Assembly (NCBI GenBank): GCA_038744785.1
Contig: JBCDLX010000007.1
Span: forward strand, 1 to 64,000
From: Ovoidimarina sp038744785
GTDB taxonomy: Bacteria > Pseudomonadota > Alphaproteobacteria > Rhodobacterales > Rhodobacteraceae
DNA: 64,000 nucleotides
Direction: 5' to 3'
The notes beneath the pieces are model-generated. The model searched no databases, was not told where the DNA came from, and was given only the letters and a program-made list of their open reading frames with translations. Shown piece after piece: positions 51,401-59,249 of the stretch (the stretch's first letter is position 1; every line of letters starts with the position of its first letter). The position numbers and the translations under genes were made by a program.

Positions 51401-53244
51401 GTGCCACCAACCCGCTCTCCTGCTTCATTGAGGGCACGCAGCTTGTCAGGGTCGTTGACCGGTTCCCGGCCGGTCAGGGCGGCTAGGCGCCTTTCGTAAT
51501 CCTCTCCAGCCAGATCGGCCGCCGCGGCACCTAAGGCCGCAGTGGCGTAAAGTGCTTGAGTGCCGCCCTCGACGGCGCCTTCCGCAAGCAGCCCTGCATT
51601 CCGATAGAATTGCTCACGCTGGGCTGTGTTGGAGGGGATTGCCTGATAAGCATCCTCCAGAAAATCCTCGGCGGTGGCGACCTTGAAATCACCTCTGGCT
51701 GCAGAAAATGTATCAGTATCGGCACGGCTCTGTGCTCGTTGCCGGGCATCTTCGCGTGCGACGTCCACAATCTCGGCCTGAGGGTCTTTTCCTTCGGCTT
51801 CCAGAATTGCCAAACCGTCCACTTCGGGGCCAATTCCATCCTCGCGGTTCTGGGCCATCTGGCGGTTCACATCAGCCTGCCGCGCGGCCATCATTCTCTC
51901 TTGGGAGTCGCGCCAGCTGTCGCGCGACCGCACGAGCCCATCCCGCATCTCCGCTATCTGATCGCGCATCTGGGGATTGTTGGTGGCATCCGCTGCGGCC
52001 ATCATGGCGTCGAACCCGGCGAGTTTCTCTACGTAAGCTTTCTCGCCCTCGTGGCGTTGCCAACGAAGTGTCTCCAATTGCCGCGTGGCGTCGACCATTG
52101 CGTCGCGCCGACGTGTCTCTTCCTCGGAAAGACGCTGGGGATCAGACTTGATGGCTTCGATGTCCCGAACGTGATCGGCCTCTCGCAGACGGCCGGCCTC
52201 CAGATCAACCGTTGCATCTGCGGCGGCCACCCGATCATCCATCTCGTCAAGCAACTCTTGCTTACGCTCGGCCACGCGCACCGCGCGCAACAACCATGGC
52301 GCGTCACCCGTGATCGCATCCGAAAGCATTTCAGGCTCCAGGAAAGGCAGCAGAGATGGCAACCAGCCTTCGTCTTTCGCGCCGCGCCGCTCTTCGATTG
52401 TTTCTTCCAACCGTTGCAGATCACGCGCCATATCCGCCCGCTTTGCAGCCAGATTTGCGCGCTCTTGCAAGGCGGTCATGAATGGTCTGCACGCCTCCGG
52501 CAGGGCGAATGGCGCTGTGGTTCCAACAATGCGTGCGCCGGGCACCGTAAGCGTCGGTGCCGGAGCCACGACCGGGTTTCCTCGGGCAATCCCATCGCCG
52601 ACATCTGCTGGAAGGGTCGTCCTCCATCCACCCATCACTTTGAGTTGTTCGTCTATGGTGCCGGCCAGGCGAAGCCGTTCGACGTCACTGAGTTGATCGT
52701 TGGTGCGCATCGCGATGTCGGAAGACGGTCTCAGCTGAATAACCGTCGGCACACCAGGTTGAAACACCGGTGTGACTTGGAGCGCGACCTCGGCGTATCT
52801 CTCTTCTTCGGGACCCAGCGGTTCGGTTGAAGGGGCTTCCCTCATGGTCCGTGTCTGGGACGTCGCGTCCTCAATGGCCTTGGCCACCGCCTCCATCGAG
52901 GCCTTTGCCACAGGGTCGCCCGCCACCGATGCAATTGTCTGTGCGGCGCAATTCATCACGCCCGACATACCGCCGCCGCTGCCGCAAGACATCGAATTGG
53001 CGCCCATGACCGGGTTGGGAAACAGATCGTTGTCGGGCAATACGGGAAAGTCGATCTCCCCCGAAGGGGATATGTCGACAGGAAACCGATAGCGTAGCGT
53101 GATCGGAAATCCGTCCAACGCAGTCCCGTCCCGGGCACAGACGTCTGGCGAATTGGCTAGGGCGTCCGACGGCCACAGGGCCAATTGCGCCGAAAGGGCG
53201 ACGGAAAACACAAACGCTGTTTTGCGAGCAAGTCTAAACATCAT
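48469..53244 (-). CDS. Giant exported protein with C-terminal protein-kinase-like domain
   Basis: This 1,591-residue protein has a signal peptide (MMFRLARKTAFVFSVALSAQLALWPSDALAN). A cysteine-containing N-terminal domain follows, then a long charged helical/coiled-coil region (about 260-500) and two Ala/Gly-rich hydrophobic stretches (about 555-580, 645-680). Next is a low-complexity Pro/Thr/Ala region (about 690-1260) with internal repeats. A C-terminal kinase fold occupies about 1310-1560. In that fold the glycine loop NRGGTSGVF, lysine K1349 (VVKIAPL), catalytic loop WTDHKMTN (D1464, K1466, N1469) and DYG (D1488) are all intact. I know no named family with this architecture. The start ATG 53244 overlaps the beta-helix gene's stop (ATGA) behind GGAGG, so both are co-translated. 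Confidence 0.8.
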   Translation of the reverse strand: MMFRLARKTAFVFSVALSAQLALWPSDALANSPDVCARDGTALDGFPITLRYRFPVDISPSGEIDFPVLPDNDLFPNPVMGANSMSCGSGGGMSGVMNCAAQTIASVAGDPVAKASMEAVAKAIEDATSQTRTMREAPSTEPLGPEEERYAEVALQVTPVFQPGVPTVIQLRPSSDIAMRTNDQLSDVERLRLAGTIDEQLKVMGGWRTTLPADVGDGIARGNPVVAPAPTLTVPGARIVGTTAPFALPEACRPFMTALQERANLAAKRADMARDLQRLEETIEERRGAKDEGWLPSLLPFLEPEMLSDAITGDAPWLLRAVRVAERKQELLDEMDDRVAAADATVDLEAGRLREADHVRDIEAIKSDPQRLSEEETRRRDAMVDATRQLETLRWQRHEGEKAYVEKLAGFDAMMAAADATNNPQMRDQIAEMRDGLVRSRDSWRDSQERMMAARQADVNRQMAQNREDGIGPEVDGLAILEAEGKDPQAEIVDVAREDARQRAQSRADTDTFSAARGDFKVATAEDFLEDAYQAIPSNTAQREQFYRNAGLLAEGAVEGGTQALYATAALGAAAADLAGEDYERRLAALTGREPVNDPDKLRALNEAGERVGGTDMGVLKDGFSRLAGSAYRAFEQADQDTALRGFGRSSGMFVAEEAAILGAGTGLFAGRTAISRALKRAEDTLPSRTGGAASVANEATDGGAALQRGSTASPVPGADDDLPGAPVTSSSSSGTASASGDEFDDLGFGESFDTSTAPDAELAPATGSNNQPVVEGQGVATGTNEALPSTNLANRTEFDDLGFDETFGTATVPDAELPPGSAPTTQSATTGQGGATGMTGALAGARSPPSQVPGDTTLIQPNAAPQVGADGKIRTPEADAPTVAMNLEPDGGTPANVDALRPTERLAPPGEGSTPTPDDIAPGQSVAADATTATPAPDATVRDPVISDADAARLTRRLENPAEGAGLVPQEPAPTQIPAGTASAAGGGTVAGGAGPAISTADAMRSTRRLDNPSEGTGLVPDEAPPAQSSVPQDGAGTTTADVDPARVTPTAPPPASTAGSALGSRTGTGGEVDLALAQPSPQVAPGGTAGPSPTALDPLQPAAQPVVRPSSSQSGSGTGTSSPSQAPRTDRDAPTANVNANAVPPTGSGVSAARSPDAVPDPDATVSFDGQSGDVTADVNGPSQGDITQDFDPDATLGPDANDVFAGAPAIGSGQPTYAPPQTPAGTPVPSRIPVSAEAREAIGAVAKRQLDPIPNSHRFDPPDKTDVPADKGYLFDKDLSDTSDLPEITREVVGRPQNLAPPRRDRIIFPGDGFITPEGNPVKLELLNRGGTSGVFTNIIDDSVVKIAPLEKVAPDIVGEKIIKQLEEVHARDIIGEKIDKRPDERRGLRFIERNPVREQFILQDQYGKRYLVRIEENLQLKNGFQNAAQRFAANPPNEMQQLTMQLAIRELNRRGIAWTDHKMTNFDIVVDRNSRTGYKMVLFDYGGFVPVNGPTPFARYQNARALQAWTDSTPTRDPVIYKYRSMLSALDTIDQRVFGKQIEDLPMTPGLRHRAHQYRQLASVSAEELEYLAKLALGDDFDLPPIK
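50164..50409 (-). repeat. Pair of coding repeats with a TRRL core in the giant exported protein
   Basis: Codons at 50409-50320 and 50253-50164 both encode a 30-residue unit, (I)S-ADA-R-TRRL-NP-EG-GLVP-E-P, about 52 residues apart. A degenerate third copy (RPTERLAPPGEG) lies earlier, near 50540-50505. The two copies differ by point changes rather than being identical, indicating old duplication. Confidence 0.7.
50714..51018 (-). repeat. Pair of coding repeats with an EFDDLGF core in the giant exported protein
   Basis: Two units of about 55 codons begin at 51018 and 50853 and share EFDDLGF-E-F-T-PDAEL followed by a Gln/Thr/Gly-rich stretch. They lie in the same low-complexity region as the TRRL repeats. 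Sequence divergence between copies is moderate. Confidence 0.68.
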
Positions 53245-56200
53245 TGCACCTCCGCATCGAACGCGCGCGCAAAATTCTCGCGCAGCGCCAATTCGGACCG
53301 GAAAAGCGCAAAGTCCAGTTGCCACGCCATGTCCAAATACCGCAAATCCATATGAACCCGTGTATCGAACAGATCACCCGAATAAGGCACCTCGAAAATC
53401 TGGGTGCCATCCGGCAAAGTCGCGACATGCTCCGCCTCGCTGAGTTGCCCGTCACGCGAGAGTGTCACCTTGTGGAACGTGCCGCGAAACCCATTATCGC
53501 GAAATTCAGGTTCGTCGTACTGTCGTGTTATTGCGGCGCTTGGGCCATCGTCATTACGGGTGTTGATGGAATGGCCGATCACAAGGAAAAGACGATTGTC
53601 GGTGATGAGTGGTCGAAGATCCACATAGCCCAATATCCCAAACGCGCCGGCACCGCCCGCGTTGCGAAGCCGGAACAATCGCCTTTCTGATCCAAAGGGG
53701 GCGTGCCACTCCTGATTGGTCCAGGCGTCAGAGATCAGAGAGTGCTGCAAGAGCAGCGCATCCCAATGGTCGGCCTTTGGATTGCCCGCCATTTCCGCCA
53801 GTTCTTCCGCCGAAAAGGCACCCAGCCCGTGCATCTCTGTTGTCGGATCTTCGGTGAATTCAGCGGCCAGGGTGCGTGCGCGCACGGGGCGATACCACCA
53901 GCGCATATCATGAGACATGGTGCCGAACTTGCGCTGTTCCTCACGCTCAGGCGTCTCGTTTCCAATGCTGCCCACCTCCATAGCTATGCCGCTGGGTCGG
54001 CAATGCGTTGCCGTGAGCTCAGAGATGTTTCGAAGGAAGTTTAGAAAACTCTGGGGGTCATCCGCTCTTTCAGCCAGAGCCAGATAAACCTCCTGCACAA
54101 CGTCGCCACGCAAACCTGCTCGGACTGTATCGGGACGCATCGTAGCTGCCCGGCAAAAGATATCACCGACTCTCCGGGTCAGTTCTCTTCTGCGAACCAC
54201 AGACACATCACCCAGATTGCCGAAGTACGCTCCTGCTATCCGCTCGGGAGCCGCGACAAAGGGCAAAAGCTCGGTAATCTCCCCGGTTGCTGGTAACGGC
54301 AAGGCTAAGAGCGCATCGTCCTCCGGAGTTCCATGGGCCGCGAAAAGCGCCGACGCATATCCCACTGCCCGCCAGAACGTTATCAATTGGTAATCCAAGC
54401 TAATGGGTTCACCGGCGTCGATGCTGGCAAGCATTTCGGTGCGCGCGCGTTTCAGAAAGTCGCGGTAGCGCGGTAGGGATATCTCGGGCGGTGCAAGCCA
54501 AAGCACGTCCAAGGCCAAATATACAGGTTTATCCGGAAATTCCGCAGCCAAGTCGTCGTGCAGAAGCAACAGTGCCCGAAGCGCATGATCATCGCCCGTT
54601 GCTGCCGCCATTCGCAGCTGGCTTTGTGTTTTTGCAGCGTCTGGGCCTTGCTCGATTTGCCAGTCGATGAAGTCGCGCATCGTGGTGGTCGCCGCTCCGC
54701 CAATCCGCATGGAAAGGCCGGCAAGCGCCCTGAGGATGTGGTAATCAGCGTGGGACCCTTGGAACGCTGCCAACCGTGCTGAATCTTCGGCATCCCCGAA
54801 GGCCGCGATGATCTGAAGATACCGATTGGCCTGAAGGATCAATTCCCAGCGTTTCCCGAAGTCTTGCGCCTCATGGGCTTTGTTAATTTCCGTAATCAAG
54901 GGCACAAGGCGATCATGCGCAACGGAAGTGGCGTCGCGCCCGGGACCCGTTACCGCCTCAATTCTTGCCACTCCGCCGGGGACATGGAATGCGCGCCAGG
55001 GCACAGGCAACCCCTGCAACAATAACGCACGCTCTTCCCTTGGTCTGAATCGAACGGCCTCACCAAGAACACCCTTGCCATCTTTGTCCTGCCAGACCAG
55101 GCTTGGCTTATCGAAGATTGCGGGAGAGATCAGATAGTCACCCGTGGCAGGAAGGATCGACACAGTTTCACCATCCATCTTTGCCGCAAGCGTCCCTTCA
55201 GGAACAAGATATGACCCGTCTTTCCAAAGAGCGTTCACAGGTGCGCCGTCAGGTCCGAAAAAAGATAAAAGGGACGACGGTTTATTCCATTCCGTATGCT
55301 CGTTTGGCCCTTCAAGGAAAATCCGGCGAAGCGTCTGATCGGCGTCAGCTGAGCTACCTAGAACCAGAAGCCCAGAGGCGAGGGAAGACGCTGGGATCGG
55401 TGCCCCCGTTGCGGCAAGCGGCAGTATTTCAGCTGCCAGATCCGGGGTCTCGTCGGCCAACCTGCGTAATAGTTCCGAAACCGAAACAGATTGGAACCCG
55501 GGATGCAGATGCTCATTTTGGTCGCGTCCCCTTTCAAGAACTGAAAGAGCTTTACCGTCATCGATTGCTATGGCTTCCGTCTCGGCATCGCTTTGCACTA
55601 GAAAACGCGCGTCAATGCGGGACGGCAGCGAGACGACAACGTTTCCTTCGCTGTGCTGAAGGCGGCTCTCGTCAAGGTAAATCGCGCCTGCACGCTGCAC
55701 CGCAAATCGGTTGTTGAGAAGTCCGAACTCTCCGCCGTTTCTGGCGTAAACCGCCGTCGCGTCCTCACCCATATTTGTCACGATCAGGTTCTCTAGACGA
55801 ACCGCGCCAGCATCGGTCTGGAATTCTGACAAGGTTACGGCGTGCCCGGTTGCTCCGACAATCATGCTGTCCAATACATGCGTTTTGGACTGTTCCCCCA
55901 TCAGCGAAAGCGCCTGTCCCGGTCCATCCCAACTCACCGAACTGAGAACGAGGCCGGGAGTGTCTCGAAAAATCGCCGTGGCCCGTTCGGAGCGTCCCTG
56001 CAATTGCCCCCGCGTAATCCGGGCGTTGCGGACACCGGAGACTTCAATTTGCTTCTGCGCGGCAGCGAGCAGAAAATCTGAAATCTCCAGTGATGAAGGA
56101 TTATTGAGCAATAATGCCGTGTCGATGTCTCCGGAAACTATGGTGTTACTGATATCCAGATCGCCGGCATCCTGTGCTGCAATTGCTATCTCCGCGGTGC

Positions 56201-56873
56201 CGGTAAAGCCTGCACCTGTCAAAGCTAGCGCGGTGTCGTCCGTGACGAAGAGGCCATATTTCGCATTGCCCGAAACAGCGATTGTTCGGGCATCCAGCGA
56301 TGTTCCGCGCTGCACCTGAATTCCATTTCCCCCGTTCGGAGCAATGCGAACGCGTTCTATCTTGATGCTTGCACCCGTGCCTGCGAGTCCAGACAAACTC
56401 GTCCCAGACAGTTCTGCATCATAGATTTCCAGGATTGCTTCCGGCTGCGCCGAGATTCCTGCAATTGGTTCTTCGAAGGTGCAATTGCGCACAATCAGCT
56501 TACCTGCAGCAACGTAGATCGCAGTTTGGAAAGCGCCCTGAAACCTGCAATCGCTGATCTCCAGTGTACCTCCATTGACATAGACCGCGAACTCGGTGTT
56601 ACCCGTTTGGCGCAGGTCTATTCCTTCAATGCTGACTTCAGCGGTTTCGTGAACGACGATAATGGCTTGATCGTTTGGTGCCACAAGAAGCGGGCGATCC
56701 TCCCGTACTTCCGGGACGATCTGTACAGACCTTGTGATATCCGTGCGCCCATCCGATCCTTGCGGTCCGATTTTTACAACCGGCGCGCCCGCAGCGATGA
56801 TCCTATTGAGTTCCGAGCCGGTGGCCGAAAACGGGACAAGAAAAAAACAAAGACAAAATAATACAATACGCAT
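53241..56873 (-). CDS. Exported right-handed beta-helix protein, 1,210 residues
   Basis: A signal peptide (MRIVLFCLCFFLVPFSATGS) leads into a long parallel beta-helix, about residues 30-420. It has pectate-lyase-like turns such as VSIEGIDLRQTGN, LEISDCRFQGAFQTAIYV and LIVRNCTFEEPIAGISA. The remaining 780 residues are mixed helical and beta with no family I recognise, and contain RWELILQANRYLQII and HALRALLLLHDDLAAEFPDKPVYLALDVLW. It probably acts in the periplasm or outside. An ATGATG overlap couples it to the kinase-like protein, which suggests a shared complex or effector pair. GAGGGG lies upstream of the ATG. Confidence 0.8.
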   Translation of the reverse strand: MRIVLFCLCFFLVPFSATGSELNRIIAAGAPVVKIGPQGSDGRTDITRSVQIVPEVREDRPLLVAPNDQAIIVVHETAEVSIEGIDLRQTGNTEFAVYVNGGTLEISDCRFQGAFQTAIYVAAGKLIVRNCTFEEPIAGISAQPEAILEIYDAELSGTSLSGLAGTGASIKIERVRIAPNGGNGIQVQRGTSLDARTIAVSGNAKYGLFVTDDTALALTGAGFTGTAEIAIAAQDAGDLDISNTIVSGDIDTALLLNNPSSLEISDFLLAAAQKQIEVSGVRNARITRGQLQGRSERATAIFRDTPGLVLSSVSWDGPGQALSLMGEQSKTHVLDSMIVGATGHAVTLSEFQTDAGAVRLENLIVTNMGEDATAVYARNGGEFGLLNNRFAVQRAGAIYLDESRLQHSEGNVVVSLPSRIDARFLVQSDAETEAIAIDDGKALSVLERGRDQNEHLHPGFQSVSVSELLRRLADETPDLAAEILPLAATGAPIPASSLASGLLVLGSSADADQTLRRIFLEGPNEHTEWNKPSSLLSFFGPDGAPVNALWKDGSYLVPEGTLAAKMDGETVSILPATGDYLISPAIFDKPSLVWQDKDGKGVLGEAVRFRPREERALLLQGLPVPWRAFHVPGGVARIEAVTGPGRDATSVAHDRLVPLITEINKAHEAQDFGKRWELILQANRYLQIIAAFGDAEDSARLAAFQGSHADYHILRALAGLSMRIGGAATTTMRDFIDWQIEQGPDAAKTQSQLRMAAATGDDHALRALLLLHDDLAAEFPDKPVYLALDVLWLAPPEISLPRYRDFLKRARTEMLASIDAGEPISLDYQLITFWRAVGYASALFAAHGTPEDDALLALPLPATGEITELLPFVAAPERIAGAYFGNLGDVSVVRRRELTRRVGDIFCRAATMRPDTVRAGLRGDVVQEVYLALAERADDPQSFLNFLRNISELTATHCRPSGIAMEVGSIGNETPEREEQRKFGTMSHDMRWWYRPVRARTLAAEFTEDPTTEMHGLGAFSAEELAEMAGNPKADHWDALLLQHSLISDAWTNQEWHAPFGSERRLFRLRNAGGAGAFGILGYVDLRPLITDNRLFLVIGHSINTRNDDGPSAAITRQYDEPEFRDNGFRGTFHKVTLSRDGQLSEAEHVATLPDGTQIFEVPYSGDLFDTRVHMDLRYLDMAWQLDFALFRSELALRENFARAFDAEVQ

Positions 56874-57122
56874 CTTGTATACCCCTCAAAGAGCCAAATG
56901 GGCCGCCTTGGTTTGCTGGAAATTCGAGCATATTTGCGAAAGTGTAGTACCTAGTGCCCACAAGACGCAACATTCTCGACATTCGGAGCATTGATGCGGT
57001 TGCGTTAGACAGCGCACGAGTTGGCGATCAAATCACGTCAGAGCGCTTACGTTAGGAGCATTCCAAAACCCAGTTGATACGGGCGACACATCCTCCACCA
57101 ACCGTCAATATGCAGATAAATC

Positions 57123-57467
57123 CTAAAGATCGCTTTCAGACGCCCGCAACGCCCGTAGAATTCGCGCTCTGTACATCGCCTTTCGTTGCGTCCTGCGGTT
57201 GGTAATATAGTCAGACAGTGTCATGCCGGGTGCCTTTTTCCATCTCTTGCGCTGCTTGAGTATGAATCGTGCTTCCGCCGCGTCGGGATCATAGATCAAG
57301 TTTCGCATGGCCTCCCGACGCGCGACCCGATGGCTTACAGCTCTGTGTTTCGAACGGACCTTCTTACGATCGTATTCCCACCAGTCGGCCCGTCTGTCCT
57401 TGGATAGACTCAAGTTCTTCTTTTCCCTTGGAGAAAGCCGCTTTCGCTTTGGAGGACGACTTGCCAT
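57123..57467 (-). CDS. Small highly basic hypothetical protein
   Basis: The 114-residue protein has lysine- and arginine-rich composition throughout (MASRPPKRKRLSPREKKNLSLSKDRRADWWEYDRKKVRSKHRAVSHRVARREAMRNL...). It looks nucleic-acid-binding or ribosome-associated by charge alone. ATG 57467 has AAGGA eight bases upstream. I recognise no family. A 249-bp gene-free gap separates it from the beta-helix gene. Confidence 0.55.
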   Translation of the reverse strand: MASRPPKRKRLSPREKKNLSLSKDRRADWWEYDRKKVRSKHRAVSHRVARREAMRNLIYDPDAAEARFILKQRKRWKKAPGMTLSDYITNRRTQRKAMYRARILRALRASESDL

Positions 57468-57549
57468 AATTGGGTTCCTTTTTCTGGCCTCTACCTGAAA
57501 CCGCTTCAGCCATAGATCTAGCAGGGACAAAATCACGAATAGCGTCGAT

Positions 57550-57750
57550 TTAACCTGATATGCTGCGTTTATCACAATACCGTAATTCTTCGATATTCAA
57601 AATTCGTTGCATCACTTGAAATTCGGCCGGATCATAAAGCAGGCCTTTGCCGGATCTTGGACGCCGGTCACTCACAAGCAAACCCGCGGGTTTGTGTTCA
57701 AGAATATCCGAAGTCGGATCGACCGTTGTGAGCTCATCTTGTGTGTGCAC
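57550..57750 (-). CDS. Possible small protein, uncertain
   Basis: A 66-codon frame from GTG 57750 encodes an acidic/neutral soluble sequence (MHTQDELTTVDPTSDILEHKPAGLLVSDRRPRSGKGLLYDPAEFQ...). It is upstream of the basic protein on the same strand and not antisense to any gene, which is the main reason to list it. No ribosome site is evident and no family is recognised; it may be non-coding. The flanking 57751-57900 shows nothing further. Confidence 0.3.
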   Translation of the reverse strand: MHTQDELTTVDPTSDILEHKPAGLLVSDRRPRSGKGLLYDPAEFQVMQRILNIEELRYCDKRSISG

Positions 57751-57900
57751 GGATGGAATGTCGGAAATAGGCTCTGAATACGCGATTGAATGACCTCCGC
57801 TCTTCCCATGATCCTGGAAATGCGTCTGTTGAATGAAATGCTGTGTTCGCGAAGGACAAAAAGACAGTGTGTCCGCCTTGGGTTCGAATCAGCTCTTTCG

Positions 57901-58509
57901 CTAAAACTCCACGCCCTTCTGCGCTTTCACCCCGTCCTTGAACGGGTGCTTTGTCAGTGTCATCTCGGTCACCAGATCGGCGGCTTCGATCAGCTCCGGT
58001 TTGGCGTTGCGTCCCGTCAGACACACATGGGTCATGGCGGGTTTCCGGGTCAGCAGGAAATCCACCACCTCATCGATGTCCAGATAGTCATACCGCAGCG
58101 CGATGTTGATCTCGTCGAGCAGAACAAACTGAATGTCTGGGTCGAGGATCTGTTCTTTTGCGATTCGCCAGCCGTTTTGGGCCGCGGCCACATCGCGTTC
58201 GCGGTCCTGCGTCTCCCAGGTAAATCCCTCGCCCGAAACGAAAAAGCGGCACTCATCCGCGAAGCGATCCCGCAGCAGCGTCTTTTCGCCTGTGTCCCAT
58301 GTGCCCTTGATGAATTGCACAACCGAACAGGGCATCCCGTGCGCAATGCAGCGCATGATCATCCCAAATCCAGAGGATGATTTGCCCTTGCCGGCGCCTG
58401 TATGAACGATGATGAGACCTTTTTCCTCGGTCTTCGTTTCCATCATCTTGTCACGGGCTGCCTTGATCCGCTTCATCTTCGCGTTATGGCGGAGGGTCAC
58501 GTCATCCAT
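57901..58509 (-). CDS. cobO: Cob(I)yrinic acid a,c-diamide adenosyltransferase
   Basis: The 202-residue CobO/BtuR-type enzyme transfers the 5'-deoxyadenosyl group from ATP to cobalt. The P-loop LIIVHTGAGKGKSSSGFGMIMRC is near residue 32; QFIKGTWDTGEK, FVLLDEINIALRYDYLD and VCLTGRNAKPELIEAADLVTEM follow. AAGGAG lies nine bases before ATG 58509; the frame upstream to 58947 belongs to the riboswitch region on the other strand. It is divergent from the riboswitch-controlled cobW operon. Confidence 0.95.
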   Translation of the reverse strand: MDDVTLRHNAKMKRIKAARDKMMETKTEEKGLIIVHTGAGKGKSSSGFGMIMRCIAHGMPCSVVQFIKGTWDTGEKTLLRDRFADECRFFVSGEGFTWETQDRERDVAAAQNGWRIAKEQILDPDIQFVLLDEINIALRYDYLDIDEVVDFLLTRKPAMTHVCLTGRNAKPELIEAADLVTEMTLTKHPFKDGVKAQKGVEF

Positions 58510-58562
58510 TTGCAGGACTCCTTCAATCTTGACACGGGCATGCGGGCCTGAGCATGTGGTGC

Positions 58563-58760
58563 TGCTGGTGCCTGTGCTAACAGGTGAAAAGGGAATGCGC
58601 GAGGCCCGAACGTCGGGCTGAAACGCAGCCGCCCCCGCGACCGTGACCGGAGAGGGCGTCCTATGGCCACTGACCGCTTTTTTGCGGTTCGGGAAGGCCG
58701 GACGACCGACAGGGCATCTGCCCTGACATCCGCAAGCCGGGAGACCTGCCAGCACGACGA
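58563..58760 (+). ncRNA. Cobalamin (B12) riboswitch
   Basis: The plus strand shows the conserved core in order: GGTGCC (58567), AGGTGAAAAGGGAA (about 58582-58595), GCAGCCGCCCCCGCGACCGTGA (about 58636-58656), the B12-box GCCACTG (about 58665-58671), CGGGAAGGCCGG (about 58688-58699), and the terminal AAGCCGGGAGACCTGCC ending at 58750. It lies upstream of the DUF1636 gene, cobW, cobN and cobG, so adenosylcobalamin should repress that operon. The 3' boundary is approximate. Confidence 0.92.
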
Positions 58761-58793
58761 GTGAACCCGGGCGGGGTGCCCCGGTGTCGGACA

Positions 58794-58810
58794 AGCGGCA
58801 AGGTGCCGCT
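58794..58810 (+). promoter_or_regulatory. Hairpin in the riboswitch expression platform
   Basis: AGCGGCA (58794-58800) pairs with TGCCGCT (58804-58810) with a 3-base loop, between the aptamer and the next gene's ATG (58853). There is no T-run. It may be the structure that sequesters or frees the ribosome site when B12 binds. Confidence 0.45.
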
Positions 58811-58852
58811 CTTCCGCCCGTAGGCCCGTCCTTGCAGAGGACTGGACATCGC

Positions 58853-59248
58853 ATGGCGCGACCTTCTGGACCGATTGAACTGCTAGTTTGCACCCGGTGT
58901 CGCCGCGGGAGCGACGCGCCGGAGGATGCGGAACGCCCCGGGTCCATCCTGTATCAAACGCTCGCGCGACACGGGATCGAAGGCGTTTCCCTGACGCCCG
59001 TAGAGTGTCTGTCTAACTGTTCGCAAGGATGCACAGTTGTGCTTCGGGGGCCTGGCCGCTGGACCTATGTTTATGGTCGCGTCGATCCTGCAACCGATGC
59101 AGATACTGTGCGTGAGGGTGCCGCTAAGTACGCCGCCACCTCGGATGGGCTTATCCCCTGGCGCGAACGTCCCCAACACTTCCGCAAGAACTGCATTGCC
59201 CGGGTCCCGCCGGTCGAACCCGCAGCCCCTATCCTTGGAGAGACCTGA
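58853..59248 (+). CDS. DUF1636 metal-binding (ferredoxin-like) protein of the B12 operon
   Basis: The 131-residue protein has a CxxC (LLVCTRCRRG) and, about 58 residues later, CLSNCSQGC, a thioredoxin-like ferredoxin cysteine pattern typical of DUF1636. The rest (GPGRWTYVYGRVDP...) is a compact alpha/beta domain. It is first in the riboswitch-controlled operon and directly precedes cobW, so a role in cobalt supply or redox handling for cobaltochelatase is likely but inferred. ATG 58853 was chosen; the frame opening at 58784 overlaps the expression platform. Confidence 0.83.
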   Translation: MARPSGPIELLVCTRCRRGSDAPEDAERPGSILYQTLARHGIEGVSLTPVECLSNCSQGCTVVLRGPGRWTYVYGRVDPATDADTVREGAAKYAATSDGLIPWRERPQHFRKNCIARVPPVEPAAPILGET

Positions 59249-59249
59249 C

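Noticed and set aside
51556..52830. 424-codon plus-strand frame opposite the giant exported protein
   Set aside because: It is antisense to the coiled-coil region of a long continuous gene with a signal peptide and conserved C-terminal domain, and its sequence has no recognisable motifs.
57881..57890. GGTTCGAATC, resembling a tRNA T-loop and a possible tRNA-end attachment site at the edge of the accessory block
   Set aside because: The flanking bases cannot form the T-stem, and no acceptor, anticodon or D arm is visible, so it is not a tRNA or a convincing tRNA fragment.
57734..58024. 96-codon frame overlapping the cobO 3' end
   Set aside because: It lies mostly within or against the cobO reading frame, is rich in Arg/Gly shadow codons and has no start signal.
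58510..58947. Upstream extension of cobO to 58947
   Set aside because: This stretch is the reverse complement of the B12 riboswitch and the next gene's start. The true CobO N-terminus and its AAGGAG site are at 58509.
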